64,000 nt of DNA from Aeromonas piscicola (lineage in GTDB: Bacteria; Pseudomonadota; Gammaproteobacteria; Enterobacterales; Aeromonadaceae): positions 62,001-126,000 of the forward strand of contig NZ_CDBL01000071.1 of assembly GCF_000820005.1 (NCBI RefSeq), in the 5' to 3' direction. Every line of letters starts with the position of its first letter. Position 1 is the stretch's first letter. The position numbers were made by a program, and so were the translations under genes. The notes below the pieces were generated by a model that did no database searches, had not been told where the DNA came from, and worked only from the letters and a program-made list of their open reading frames with translations. This document shows positions 51,937-61,514 of this stretch, piece after piece.

Positions 51937-52437
51937 TTATTGGGCCAGGGATTTCAGTTGCTGCTTGTCCGGCGGGTTATTCCAGTCGATGGGGCCGTGA
52001 GTGAAGCGGTACTGCAGGCGGGGCAGGCTGGTCTCCAGCCACTCTTCCCGAAAATAGGCATAGCCCTGATCCCAGTCAGGATCGTTCGCCCAGCCGGTTT
52101 GCAGGAAGTAGAGCCGGGTGCCCTGACCTTCCGGCACGAACCGCAGGCTGACCTGGGTCTTTTGCAGGCGAATGTGGGGCAGGGAGGGCGGGAAATTCCA
52201 GCTGAAGCTGAGCAGGTCGTGGGGCATGACGGCCATCACCCGGCAGCCTTCGCTGCCACGTTCACCCAGTGGGGCATCTGGTCTGAAATAGATCTCGAAC
52301 GGACCATTCGGTTCGGGCACCATCAGACATTCCGGCGCCAGGAAGCTGCGCAGGCCGCTCTCGGTTGTCCAGGCACGCCAGACATCGTCGATATGGGCCG
52401 GAACAAAGATGTTACCTTCTATCTGCTTGTTATCCAT
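51937..52437 (-). CDS. SRPBCC (AHSA1/START-fold) protein
   Basis: A 166-residue protein: IEGNIFVPAHIDDVWRAWTTESGLRSFLAPE is the opening of AHSA1-like SRPBCC proteins, followed by GPFEIYFRPDAP, LLSFSWNFPPSLPHIR and the C-terminal helix. These bind hydrophobic ligands or act as Hsp90 co-chaperone homologues. Ligand unknown. Confidence 0.8.
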   Translation of the reverse strand: MDNKQIEGNIFVPAHIDDVWRAWTTESGLRSFLAPECLMVPEPNGPFEIYFRPDAPLGERGSEGCRVMAVMPHDLLSFSWNFPPSLPHIRLQKTQVSLRFVPEGQGTRLYFLQTGWANDPDWDQGYAYFREEWLETSLPRLQYRFTHGPIDWNNPPDKQQLKSLAQ

Positions 52438-52623
52438 AAATCAGCGAGCCTCAAACCATCCATACATGGGACTCAGGCAGTATAGCCCCACGGGCGATAA
52501 AATGGACAGAGGTGTGTCACATCCGTGCCATCCGTCGGCCAGCCATGCTGGCCTGGCAATTTGACATGATGTGGCGATCCATCGACAGTGGTGCCAGGTG
52601 ATCATAGTGACGAGGAAGGCTTG

Positions 52624-53046
52624 ATGATCAGAGTGATGCGAGAGACAGACACTCCCTACTTGGCGCAGTTGTTTCTGAAAGGGCGGCGTCAGACCTTTCA
52701 CTGGGTAGATCCTTCCCACTTTCGGCTGGAGGATTTCGACGAGCAGACCCGTGGCGAGCAGATCTGGGTGGCCGAACAGGGCGGTACCCCCTGCGGATTT
52801 GTCTCCGTCTGGGGCGATGAGAGCTTCGTGCATCATCTCTATGTGTCGGCCGACTGGCATGGTCAGGGGCTGGGGCGAGCCCTGCTTACCCGGGGATTGG
52901 CGGCGTTCCAGAAACCGGCCTCGCTCAAGGTGGCGACCCATAACACGGCTGCCCTGGCCTTCTACCATCGCCTGGGCTGGCAGAACACGGAGGAGACGGG
53001 TCACTGCGAGATCACTGGCCCCTGGCGTCGACTTAGCCTCGAATAG
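52624..53046 (+). CDS. GNAT-family N-acetyltransferase
   Basis: A 140-residue acetyltransferase with the acetyl-CoA motif DWHGQGLGRALLTRGLA and the closing NTAALAFYHRLGWQ. VHHLYVSADWHGQGLG is the classic motif A. Start at 52624 follows AGGAAGG. Substrate unknown. Confidence 0.85.
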   Translation: MIRVMRETDTPYLAQLFLKGRRQTFHWVDPSHFRLEDFDEQTRGEQIWVAEQGGTPCGFVSVWGDESFVHHLYVSADWHGQGLGRALLTRGLAAFQKPASLKVATHNTAALAFYHRLGWQNTEETGHCEITGPWRRLSLE

Positions 53047-53448
53047 CGCTCGTCAGCGGCAGCTGAAAATGAGGATGACGAATGTCAGGGGCAATGGGCC
53101 CCTGACGACAATATATAGCGCCAATCGTCTACCTTGAGTCTCGTGTGGGTGGTATGGGTTTTAACAGCCGTGGCCAATTGTAAAAATAGCTGACACAAGT
53201 GTGATGAGAAATATACCTAGGCAGTCCATGCCTATTTGCCTGGTCGGTATGGGGGAATTGTGCCGAGCGTGATCAGCTGGCCTTGCGCAATGACCAATAG
53301 ATGAATAAAGTTGCTGACATATTCAGCCAATAGTTTTTGTTAAGAAAGTGACAGCAGCTATAAAATCATTATGTTGTTATCAGACAGGCATGCTATTCTC
53401 AAGCTGTGTTATCCCTGTGACAAACAAAAATAATTCTGTGAGGAAGTA
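53047..53448. other. Long intergenic region upstream of hns
   Basis: No gene supported. AT-rich sequence from about 53140 on probably holds the hns promoter and upstream sites. The ribosome-binding site GAGGAAGT lies just before 53449. Confidence 0.4.
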
Positions 53449-53859
53449 ATGAACGAGTTTCTTAAAGTTCTGCTGAACATTCGCAGCCTGCGCGCTGCCA
53501 TACGTGAATTGCCGTTTGAACAGCTGCAAGAAGCGAAAGAAAAGTTTGAGCTGGTATATAACGAGCGTGCCGAATCCGTTGAACAAGAGCGTGCCGAACA
53601 GCAAGAGCGTCAGCGCAAGCTGAGCGAGTTCACTGAAATGCTGCAGCAAGCCGGTATCGACCCGCGCGAGCTGATCAACAGCGCCGCTGCACCGGCTGCC
53701 GCTGCTGGCGCGACCAAGAGCAAGCGTGCTCCGCGTCCCGCCAAGTACAAGTATCAGGAAGACGGCCAGGAGAAGACCTGGACCGGTCAGGGCCGTATGC
53801 CGAAAGCCATTGCCGAGCAAGTTGCGCTGGGCAAGGATCTGAATGATTTCCTGATCTGA
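53449..53859 (+). CDS. hns: Nucleoid protein H-NS
   Basis: A 136-residue H-NS: N-terminal oligomerisation helices (MNEFLKVLLNIRSLRAAIREL...), a linker rich in Ala, and the C-terminal DNA-binding domain with AKYKYQEDGQEKTWTGQGRMPKAIAEQV containing the TWTGQGRMP hook. It silences AT-rich DNA such as the prophage cargo regions. The gene is monocistronic. Confidence 0.93.
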   Translation: MNEFLKVLLNIRSLRAAIRELPFEQLQEAKEKFELVYNERAESVEQERAEQQERQRKLSEFTEMLQQAGIDPRELINSAAAPAAAAGATKSKRAPRPAKYKYQEDGQEKTWTGQGRMPKAIAEQVALGKDLNDFLI

Positions 53860-53881
53860 TCCATTGGATCTGTCATGAATG

Positions 53882-53908
53882 ATGCCGCCCGCGAGGCGGC
53901 ATTATTAT
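53882..53908 (+). terminator. Terminator after hns
   Basis: atgccgcc/ggcggcat stem with loop cgcga, followed by TATTATTT. Confidence 0.8.
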
Positions 53909-54449
53909 TTGTGCTCACCAAAACTCTCTCCTGTCAATTCCCCACTCATTTTGTACAACCCCGTTTGTCGTCGTGTGACGCATCACTTCAGTCCATGTGT
54001 TTGCCTCCTTTATTGGCCGATTAATTGTGATCCGTCCGCATCTGGGTGGTGATGTTGCGCTCTATTTTATTGCAGCACGCTTGTCGACCACTCGTGAGAG
54101 ACAATCTGCTGGACTCATATAGCCCGGTACATATTCTTCTCTGTCATTCCCCAGAAAATTAGGGGGCATTAAGCTGCCCGCAAGCAAGCCGCGCTTCTTT
54201 TTTACTCATTGGGGTTGTCTGTGCCATTAAGCCAGCTGTTTTTCAGTTTTATCTGACGCAGCATAATGGGGGCCCGCTATACCGGTTGTTTATCATGGCT
54301 GGGGATATTTTCTTTATCCGCTGCGGATCCGGATATCCAGGATTTTCAATCTGAACGGATCACCCTAGTCGTACTGGTGTGACTAGGGGGCGGCATGGCA
54401 AGGGAAAGGCAGGGGCCATCAGGCTCCCGCAGGGGGAGCCTTCCTGGGT
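53909..54449. other. 540-bp region without a gene
   Basis: No coding sequence is convincing. It contains a perfect 8-bp inverted repeat, ccctagtc/gactaggg, at 54363-54388 and aggctccc/gggagcct at 54421-54441, the latter a possible terminator of the DAHP synthase gene. The AT-rich left part is unassigned. Confidence 0.4.
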
Positions 54450-55556
54450 TCAACTGGCCAGCTGGGTATTCCAGAGCGCCTTGCTTGGCTGGACCTTGAC
54501 GCTGTGCTGGCGGCGGGCCTCCACGGCATCGGCCAGCATGGCGAGCAGGGTCTGGGTATCGTCCCAGCACAGGCAGGCGTCGGTGACCGACTGGCCGTAG
54601 GCGAGCTCGTTCAAGGGCGCAGGCTTCTGGCTGCCCCCTTGCAGGAAGCTCTCGACCATGACGGCGGCGATGGCGTCGCTGCCTTCTCCCAGCTGACGAC
54701 AGAGCTCCCCTGCCACCCGGATCTGATTCTTGTGCAGCTTCTGGCTGTTGCCGTGGCTGCAATCCACCATCAGGCGGTGGCTGAGACCCTGCCGCGTCAG
54801 GCGTTCGGCGGCATCCTCCACGTCGCTCTGGTGGTAATTGGGGCGTGTACCACCGCGCAATATGATGTGGCCAGCCGGGTTGCCTTCGCTCTTGATCACC
54901 ACAATGCCGCCCTGACTGCCCGGCGCGGTAAACAGGTGGGAGGCTTCACTGGCCTGGATGGCATCGATGGCCACCCGGATATTGCCGTCCGTGCCGTTCT
55001 TGAAGCCGACAGGACAGGGCAGGGCCGAGGCCAGCTGCCGGTGCACCTGGGACTCGGTGGTACGGGCGCCTATCGCCCCCCAGCTGATGAGATCGGCCAG
55101 ATAGAGGAAGCTGGTGGTATCGAGAAACTCGGTGGCGGTGGCCAGCCCCAGCCGGTTGATGTCGAGCAGCAACTGGCGCGCCAGCCGCAGGCCATGGCCT
55201 ATGTCGTTGCTGCCATCCAGATGGGGGTCGAACACCAGCCCCTTCCAGCCGACCGTGGTGCGGGGCTTCTCGAAGTAGGTGCGCATCACTATCTGCAACC
55301 TGTCTTGATAGGCGTCGGCAAGCCGCACCAGCCGCTGGGCGTAATCGAGGGCGGCGAGCGGATCATGGATTGAGCAGGGGCCTATCACCACCAGCAGTCG
55401 ATCGTCCTCTCCCGTCAGGATCTGGCGAACCTGCTGGCGATGGTGCGCGATCAGCGCCGTGGTCGGGGCGGGACAGGGATGAAGTGCCAACAGGTCGGCA
55501 GGAGTGGGGAGAGCCTCCACCGCGAAGGCGCGCATTACCGAGTTCAAAACTGCCAT
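54450..55556 (-). CDS. 3-deoxy-D-arabino-heptulosonate 7-phosphate synthase (DAHP synthase, class I)
   Basis: A 368-residue DAHP synthase condensing phosphoenolpyruvate and erythrose 4-phosphate, the first step of the shikimate pathway. LLVVIGPCSIHDPLAALDYAQRL, RTYFEKPRTTVGWKG, GARTTESQVHRQLAS and MVDCSHGNSQK are AroF/G/H signatures. The ATG at 55556 is preceded by AAGGTAAT. A Fur-box-like site lies 108 bases upstream, so this copy may feed catecholate siderophore synthesis under iron starvation. Feedback specificity (Phe, Tyr, Trp) cannot be told. Confidence 0.88.
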   Translation of the reverse strand: MAVLNSVMRAFAVEALPTPADLLALHPCPAPTTALIAHHRQQVRQILTGEDDRLLVVIGPCSIHDPLAALDYAQRLVRLADAYQDRLQIVMRTYFEKPRTTVGWKGLVFDPHLDGSNDIGHGLRLARQLLLDINRLGLATATEFLDTTSFLYLADLISWGAIGARTTESQVHRQLASALPCPVGFKNGTDGNIRVAIDAIQASEASHLFTAPGSQGGIVVIKSEGNPAGHIILRGGTRPNYHQSDVEDAAERLTRQGLSHRLMVDCSHGNSQKLHKNQIRVAGELCRQLGEGSDAIAAVMVESFLQGGSQKPAPLNELAYGQSVTDACLCWDDTQTLLAMLADAVEARRQHSVKVQPSKALWNTQLAS

Positions 55557-55663
55557 CTGGATTACCTTGTTGTGCAAACGGGAGTGAATGACGTGCGCGC
55601 GCTGCCCGACCCTTGAGGTCATGGCGAGGGTGCTGCAATGGGGCATCATCACTGTTTATTGTT

Positions 55664-55682
55664 GAGAGTGATTATCATTATC
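55664..55682 (-). promoter_or_regulatory. Fur box upstream of the DAHP synthase gene
   Basis: gagagtgattatcattatc matches the palindromic Fur consensus GATAATGATAATCATTATC at 16 of 19 positions. Confidence 0.7.
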
Positions 55683-55823
55683 TTGTTGTCTGTCTCAAAT
55701 GCAAGCACAACCGAGCTGATTACCAGAATGGGGGGCGAGGGGTAAAACGGGGGCGGGCAGAGAGCCATCAAGCCCATGACCGGCAGGCCATGAGCTTGAT
55801 AATGGGAGGAAAAATGTGGGGGA

Positions 55824-56630
55824 TCAGCTATCCATCACGTCGTGACGGGCATGGTGATAGGCCTCTTCATCTTTGCCTTGACGCCAGTAGGGCACGGCGT
55901 AGACGCGCGTGCGATCCACCTCCAGGGTGCGCCTGACATGACGGCGCAAGGGCACCACCAGCCCCTCTTCACCGCCGAACCAGAAGTAGCTTGCCTGCTC
56001 CCGCAGTGGCAGGGCGGTGAAATACGCCACCAGCGGCTCTGTTTGTTCGGGGGCGCCGATAAACCAGCGCAAGCTGACGCCGGCCGGCAGCGACAGAGCC
56101 TGCACATCTTCCTGATAGGGCACCAGCAGGGCGATATGGCCCTGGGCGTCGGCGGGCATCACCTCCGCCATGGCGCTGATGGCGGGCAGGGAAGTGAGAT
56201 CCCCCGCCATGTAGTAGTGCCGGGCGGGTTGCAGCATGGGATCCGGGCCGCCCGGGCCCGAGATGGCCAGCAGATCGCCGGGTTGGGCCTCAAGGGCAAA
56301 GCGGCTGGCGGGGCCGGCATCGCCATGCAGCGCGAAGTCGATGTCCAGCTCCAGCGCCTCGCGGCGAAACGCCCGTATGGTGAAGGTGCGCATGATGGGG
56401 CGCTGGCTCGGGTCTTCCCAGCGCGGCCCTTGCGGGGTGGGCGTGGGCAGCACGGCATGGGCCTGGCCCGGCTGGGGCAGCATGATCTTGATATGGGCGC
56501 CGCCGCAGGTGAAGGGGTAGTCAGCGAGTTCCGGGCTGGTCAGGCAGACTCGGCGCAGGTGCGGGCTCACATCCCGGACGTGTTTGACCGTGAGCAGACG
56601 AGGACGATTGACCGGGGTGGGCTGAGACAT
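55824..56630 (-). CDS. Siderophore-interacting protein (ViuB/YqjH family)
   Basis: A 268-residue FAD-binding ferric-siderophore reductase-like protein: PRLLTVKHVRDVSPHLRRVCLTSPEL, the flavin motif IMRTFTIRAF and the C-terminal NAD(P)-like domain ending ASYFWFGGEEGLVVPLRRHVRRTL. It releases iron from imported ferric siderophores. Start at 56630 chosen for AGGAG and family similarity. A second Fur-like site lies upstream. Confidence 0.88.
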   Translation of the reverse strand: MSQPTPVNRPRLLTVKHVRDVSPHLRRVCLTSPELADYPFTCGGAHIKIMLPQPGQAHAVLPTPTPQGPRWEDPSQRPIMRTFTIRAFRREALELDIDFALHGDAGPASRFALEAQPGDLLAISGPGGPDPMLQPARHYYMAGDLTSLPAISAMAEVMPADAQGHIALLVPYQEDVQALSLPAGVSLRWFIGAPEQTEPLVAYFTALPLREQASYFWFGGEEGLVVPLRRHVRRTLEVDRTRVYAVPYWRQGKDEEAYHHARHDVMDS

Positions 56631-56673
56631 ATGGATACTCCTGACTGACAATAGCGCCCATTTTTCATGAAAT

Positions 56674-56692
56674 GAAAACTATTATCAATTGC
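56674..56692 (-). promoter_or_regulatory. Fur-box-like site upstream of the siderophore-interacting protein
   Basis: gaaaactattatcaattgc matches the Fur consensus at about 12 of 19 positions, 44 bases before the ATG. Confidence 0.5.
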
Positions 56693-56783
56693 TTTGTGTG
56701 GCAGCCCGTCAGGAAAGGGGCATGAACAGGGAAGAAAAACGCCGCCTCTCATGACATGAGTGGCGGCGTAACGAGGCGTTGGG

Positions 56784-58157
56784 TTAGCTGCGATCGCTTC
56801 CCCCCAGCGCCTTGTAGATCCTGGCCATGGTATTGAGCTGTTCCTTTTGCTGGTTGAGCAAGGAGAGCTCGGCATCCCACAGCCGGTTCTGCTCATCCAA
56901 CCAGGGTTGTACCCCGGTGGCACCGGCCTGGAAGCGAGCCTTGGCAAGCCGTTCCGCCTCTTTGGCAAACGTCAGCTGCTCGGCCAGATAGTTCAGGCGC
57001 TGCTCGCCGTGATGGCGGGCGGCCAGACCGTCTTCCACCTCGACCAGGGCGGTATAAAGCTGCTTGCGAAATTCGGTTTCGGCAATCTGGTAATCAAGCT
57101 CTGAGCTCGCGATGGAGAGCCGGGTCTTGTTGTATTCGAGGAAGGGCAGCGCCAAGGTGGCACCCAGAGTGCCCACCGGATTTTGCAATACCTGAGTCAG
57201 GGTGTCCGAGGTGCTGCTGGCACCGCCGGTAAGGCTCAAGCTGGGATAGAAACCGGTGCGGATCTCGTCCCCTTTCGCCAGGGTCTTGCGCAGGCGCAGC
57301 TCGGCGGCGCGCACGTCGGGGCGCCGTGCCAGCACATCCGCTGGAATGCCGACCGCCAGCGATGGCGCGGGCGTCGTCGTCAGTGCGGTCGGGGTAAATG
57401 GCAGCGGGCCACTGCTGCGACCGAGCAACAGCCGCAGTCCGTTGCGGGCCTGTTCCTGCTGCATCAAGAGCGAGCTGAGTTCCGCCTGCTTGCCCGCCTT
57501 CTGCTGGCTGGCCTGCACCAGATCGAGCCGGGTGATGGCGCCGGCCTGGTACTTGGCCTGGGTCAGCTGTTCAGCGCGGGTGTAGTTTGCCAGTTGCCGC
57601 TCGCCCAGGCTGACGGCCGAGCCGAGATAGGCCAGTTGCCAGTACTGCTCCAGCGCCTTGCCGATCAGCATCAGACGGGTGGCTGCCAGATCCTGGGCGG
57701 AAGCCTGGGCTTCCCAGCTCGCCTGATCCCGCGCCGAGGCGAGCCGGCCCCAGAGATCCACCTCGTAGCTGAGGGCCAGGGTGGGACCCATGCTGCTGCT
57801 GGCCTTGCCACTTTTCAGATCCTTGGTGCCATTGCCCCCGAGACTGGCATTGACCGAGGGGGTCAGGTTGGTATCGGCATAATCTGCGCCCAGCAGTGCG
57901 CTTCTGAGCCTCAGTCCGGCGACCTGCATGTCCGGGTTGGCGGCCAGTACGGCCTCCACCAGCTGATCCAGCGCCGGATCATGGAACCCTTGCCACCAGA
58001 GGCCGGCTTGCTGCCGGGTGAGACCGTCGTCCGGCTGCTGCCAGCTCGGGGCCAGCGCCAGATCTTGTCTGTGATAGGTGCTCTGCTGGCTGCAGGCGCT
58101 CACGCCTGCGGCAAGGGCGAGGCAGAGCCCCAGTCTTGATAAGTTGTGCATCGTCAT
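56784..58157 (-). CDS. NodT/TolC-family outer-membrane efflux lipoprotein
   Basis: A 457-residue outer-membrane factor: signal peptide with lipobox VSAC (cleavage at about Cys22), then two repeated TolC-type coiled-coil halves (YEVDLWGRLASARDQASWEAQA; LPFLEYNKTRLSIASSELDYQIAETEFRKQ). It should form the outer channel of the MacAB pump. The ATG at 58157 overlaps the macB stop (ATGA), so the three genes form one operon. Confidence 0.88.
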   Translation of the reverse strand: MTMHNLSRLGLCLALAAGVSACSQQSTYHRQDLALAPSWQQPDDGLTRQQAGLWWQGFHDPALDQLVEAVLAANPDMQVAGLRLRSALLGADYADTNLTPSVNASLGGNGTKDLKSGKASSSMGPTLALSYEVDLWGRLASARDQASWEAQASAQDLAATRLMLIGKALEQYWQLAYLGSAVSLGERQLANYTRAEQLTQAKYQAGAITRLDLVQASQQKAGKQAELSSLLMQQEQARNGLRLLLGRSSGPLPFTPTALTTTPAPSLAVGIPADVLARRPDVRAAELRLRKTLAKGDEIRTGFYPSLSLTGGASSTSDTLTQVLQNPVGTLGATLALPFLEYNKTRLSIASSELDYQIAETEFRKQLYTALVEVEDGLAARHHGEQRLNYLAEQLTFAKEAERLAKARFQAGATGVQPWLDEQNRLWDAELSLLNQQKEQLNTMARIYKALGGSDRS

Positions 58158-60094
58158 TCCCTCGCCAGCGCCTCGACCGGATCGAGCCGGGCGGCATTGC
58201 GGGCGGGCAGGTAACCAAACAGAATCCCGATGAGCGAGGAGCAACCAAATGCCATCAGGATGGAAAAGAGCGAGAATTGCATCTGTATGCTCTCCACGAA
58301 CAGGGAGAAGAGCAGGCCGATGAGCAGGGAGACGCCGACCCCGAGCATGCCGCCGAGCAGGCTCACTATCACCGCCTCGATCAGGAATTGCTGCAAGATG
58401 TCGGATTGGCGGGCGCCGACCGCGATGCGGATCCCTATCTCGCGGGTACGCTCCACCACCGAGACCAGCATGATGTTCATCACCCCGACCCCGCCGACGA
58501 TGAGCGAGATCACCGCGATGGCGGAGACCAGCAGCGTCATGGTGGCTGTGGTCTTCTCCACAGACTTGATGATGCTGTCGCTGCTGAAGGTGAAGAAGTC
58601 CTTCACCCCGTGACGCTGGGTCAGCAGCTCGATGGCGGCTTGTTCGGCAAGGGCGGGTTGCACCCCGTCCTTGACCCGAATGGTGAGCTGGCTGAAGTGG
58701 TTCTGGGAGATGAGGCGGCTCATCACGGCGCTGTAGGGTAACCAGACATTGACCGACTGGCTGCTGCGGCCAAACCCCGTCTCCTCTTCGACCACGCCTA
58801 TGATGCGCACCGGCAGGGTGCCAACCAGTACCACCTGGCCGATGGGATCTTCCTCGCCGAGCAGACTCTTTATGGTTTTGCCATCCACCACGGCCACCGC
58901 GGCCCGGTTCTGGATATCGCGCTCGTCAAACAGGCGGCCACTGGTGAGCTTCATCCCCTTGACCCGGAAGAAGTCGCTGCCGACTCCCACTATGCTGCCG
59001 CTGCTGGTTTTGTTGCGATAACGCAGCTGACCCGACGAGGCAATCTGGGGGCTGGCCCCTTCCAGATAGGGCTGGCCGAGCAGGGCATCGAGATCCCGCT
59101 TGTTGAGGGTCTGGATGCTGGCAGCCTTCTCGTCCCCCCAATCCTTGCCCGGGAAGATGTCGATGGTGTTGGTGCCCATGGCGTTGATCTGATCGATCAC
59201 CTTGGCGCGGGTGCCCTGACCGAGTGCGACCACGCTCACCACGGCGGCTATGCCTATGATGATGCCTAGCATGGTGAGGAAGGTGCGCATGCGGTGGGCA
59301 AGCATGGCGTGCAGCGCCATGCGCCCCGCCTCGCGATAGCGATCCCAGTCGTTGCCACCGGCCCTGGCGGCGGGTGGTGCAGACGTGAGGGGGGCTGTGG
59401 CCGTGGCCGGTTTGCCGCTATCTTCCAGCACCCGGCCATCGCGCAGCGTGATGATGCGATCCGCGTGGCTGGCTACCGCCATGTCGTGGGTCACCAGTAT
59501 GATGGTGTGGCCTTGGGCGTGCAGCTCCTTGAGGATGGCCATCACCTCCTTGCCGCTTTGGCTGTCGAGGGCGCCTGTGGGCTCATCCGCCAGGATCACC
59601 TCGCCGCCGTTGGCCAGCGCCCGGGCGATACTGACCCTCTGCTGCTGGCCGCCGGAGAGCTGGCCCGGGGTGTGATGGCTGCGATCGCTCAGGCCCAGCC
59701 GTGCCAGCAGGGCTTGGGAGCGCGCCTGCCGTTCGGGACGGGAGGCGCCGGCATAGACGGCCGGGATCTCCACGTTGGCGGCGGCATTGAGGTGTGGCAG
59801 CAGGTGGTAGCGCTGAAAGATGAAGCCAAAGTGGTGGCAGCGCAACCGGGCCAGGGAGAGGGCATCCAGAGTGGCTGTGTCCTGCCCCCGAAACAGATAC
59901 CGGCCCGCGCTTGGACGATCGAGGCAGCCGAGCAGGTTCATCAGGGTGGATTTGCCTGAGCCGGATGCGCCGACGATGGCGATCATTTCCCCCGCCTCTA
60001 TGGTCAGGTCCAGCGGATGCAGGACTGTGACCTCCTGCTCCCCGCTCTGATAGCGTCGCTCTATGCCCTGGAGCTGGATCAGCGGCTCGCTCAC
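58154..60094 (-). CDS. macB: Macrolide/peptide export ABC transporter MacB
   Basis: A 646-residue ABC transporter: N-terminal ATPase (Walker A GASGSGKST, signature LSGGQQQRVSIARAL, Walker B VILADEPTGALDS), then one transmembrane helix, a large periplasmic domain and three C-terminal helices (FtsX-like, ending LPARNAARLDPVEAL). E. coli MacB is 648 residues. It drives export of macrolides, enterotoxin or peptides together with MacA and an outer-membrane channel. Overlaps both neighbours by 4 bases. Confidence 0.93.
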   Translation of the reverse strand: MSEPLIQLQGIERRYQSGEQEVTVLHPLDLTIEAGEMIAIVGASGSGKSTLMNLLGCLDRPSAGRYLFRGQDTATLDALSLARLRCHHFGFIFQRYHLLPHLNAAANVEIPAVYAGASRPERQARSQALLARLGLSDRSHHTPGQLSGGQQQRVSIARALANGGEVILADEPTGALDSQSGKEVMAILKELHAQGHTIILVTHDMAVASHADRIITLRDGRVLEDSGKPATATAPLTSAPPAARAGGNDWDRYREAGRMALHAMLAHRMRTFLTMLGIIIGIAAVVSVVALGQGTRAKVIDQINAMGTNTIDIFPGKDWGDEKAASIQTLNKRDLDALLGQPYLEGASPQIASSGQLRYRNKTSSGSIVGVGSDFFRVKGMKLTSGRLFDERDIQNRAAVAVVDGKTIKSLLGEEDPIGQVVLVGTLPVRIIGVVEEETGFGRSSQSVNVWLPYSAVMSRLISQNHFSQLTIRVKDGVQPALAEQAAIELLTQRHGVKDFFTFSSDSIIKSVEKTTATMTLLVSAIAVISLIVGGVGVMNIMLVSVVERTREIGIRIAVGARQSDILQQFLIEAVIVSLLGGMLGVGVSLLIGLLFSLFVESIQMQFSLFSILMAFGCSSLIGILFGYLPARNAARLDPVEALARE

Positions 60095-61254
60095 AGCATG
60101 ATCTCCATGTCATCGTTGCTGACCGGCTTGCCCTGGTTCAGGGTGACCTTCTCCTGCTCGCTCAGGCCGCTGACCACTTCCACCTTGATGTCATCCTTCA
60201 TGCCGGTCTTGATGCGGCGCGTCTCTTTCTGATCGTCATCCTTGAGCAGAGTGACCTCGTACTCGTTCTCCCCCAGCTTCTTGCCAAGGGCCGTCTGCGG
60301 AATGGTCAGCACCTGCTTGCGCTCGCCGAGCACTATGGTGACTTGGGTGGTCATGGCGACCCGCAGGGTGTGGTCCGGGTTGGGCACGTCGAACAGGGCG
60401 TAGTAGTAGACGGCGGCATTGCTGGTGGCCGTGGTGCTGGTGGCCTGCTCGTTGATGTTGGTGGGGGCCAGCTCGACCGTGCGCAGGGTACCGTGATAGC
60501 GAGTGTCCGCATCTCCCATCAGGGTGAAGTAGACCGGCATGCCGGCCTTGACTCGAGTGACATCCGCCTCCGAGATCTGCGCCTTGACCGTCATGGTCTC
60601 CAGGTTGGCGAGCTTGAGCAGGGTCGGCACCGTCTGGCTGGCGGCAAGGGTCTGGCCCTGGCGGGTCACTATGCTGACGACTGTGCCATCCATGGGGGCC
60701 AGGATGCGGTTATAGCCCAGCTCCGTCTTGGTGCGATCCACCTTGATCAGCGCATTCTCGATCTCGGCCTGGGCGCTCTGCAACTCGGCCCGGGTGACCG
60801 CCAGCTGGGCTTCGGCGCTCTCCAGATCGGCGCGGGAGCTGGCTTCCTGCTTGAACATCTGCTGCTGGCGACGCCAGGCCAGCTCGTTTTGCTTGAGCTG
60901 TGCCTGCTTGATCTTGAGCTGGGCGCGGCGGCTGGCGAGATCTGCCTCGGCGGTCTTGAGGTTGTTCTGGGCGATCAGCGGGTCTATCTCGGCCAGCAGG
61001 TCCCCCTGCTTGACACGCTGTCCGGCCTCGACCGCCAGATAGGTCACCTGACCCGAGACCTGGGCACCCACATCCACCTGCTCTATGGCCTGCAGGACGC
61101 CGCTTGCCAGCACTGTCTGCTCCACATCCTGGCGGGTCACGGGCGCGCTCAGCACCGGTTCGGGGGCCTTGTTCGGCCAGGCCAGCCAGGAGATGGCAGC
61201 TAGCGGGAGCAAGATGAGCAGGGCAAATTTTCGCTGCTTGGGGGTTATGTTCAT
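60091..61254 (-). CDS. macA: Periplasmic adaptor MacA
   Basis: A 387-residue membrane-fusion protein with an N-terminal anchor (LLILLPLAAISWLAW), a lipoyl domain (VDVGAQVSGQVTYLAVEAGQRVKQGDLLAEIDP), a long coiled-coil hairpin (about 95-170) and a beta-barrel domain. First gene of the macA-macB-channel operon. Confidence 0.92.
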   Translation of the reverse strand: MNITPKQRKFALLILLPLAAISWLAWPNKAPEPVLSAPVTRQDVEQTVLASGVLQAIEQVDVGAQVSGQVTYLAVEAGQRVKQGDLLAEIDPLIAQNNLKTAEADLASRRAQLKIKQAQLKQNELAWRRQQQMFKQEASSRADLESAEAQLAVTRAELQSAQAEIENALIKVDRTKTELGYNRILAPMDGTVVSIVTRQGQTLAASQTVPTLLKLANLETMTVKAQISEADVTRVKAGMPVYFTLMGDADTRYHGTLRTVELAPTNINEQATSTTATSNAAVYYYALFDVPNPDHTLRVAMTTQVTIVLGERKQVLTIPQTALGKKLGENEYEVTLLKDDDQKETRRIKTGMKDDIKVEVVSGLSEQEKVTLNQGKPVSNDDMEIML

Positions 61255-61514
61255 TTATCACCTGAAAGAAACGTGCGAAGGCGTGCAAGGGCAATATCCT
61301 GCAGCAAACGAGGCTTAAAAAACAGCGATGAATATGTAAGGAAACATGTAGATAGCCTTGTCATTACCGGCTTTGGCTGCCGTCAGGACTGTGGCTGGGT
61401 GGCGGCCCGGGTGAACAGGGGGGCGAGGTGTGAGGGAGTACGGCGAGAGGGAATAACGCGAGGTGATGCCCTGTTGGCAAGCGGCGCCCACCCGTGGGGT
61501 GGACGCCAGGCAGA

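Noticed and set aside
54346..54762. A 138-codon minus-strand open frame across the DAHP synthase 3' end
   Set aside because: Out-of-frame overlap with a confident enzyme gene; Arg/Pro/Gly-rich translation.
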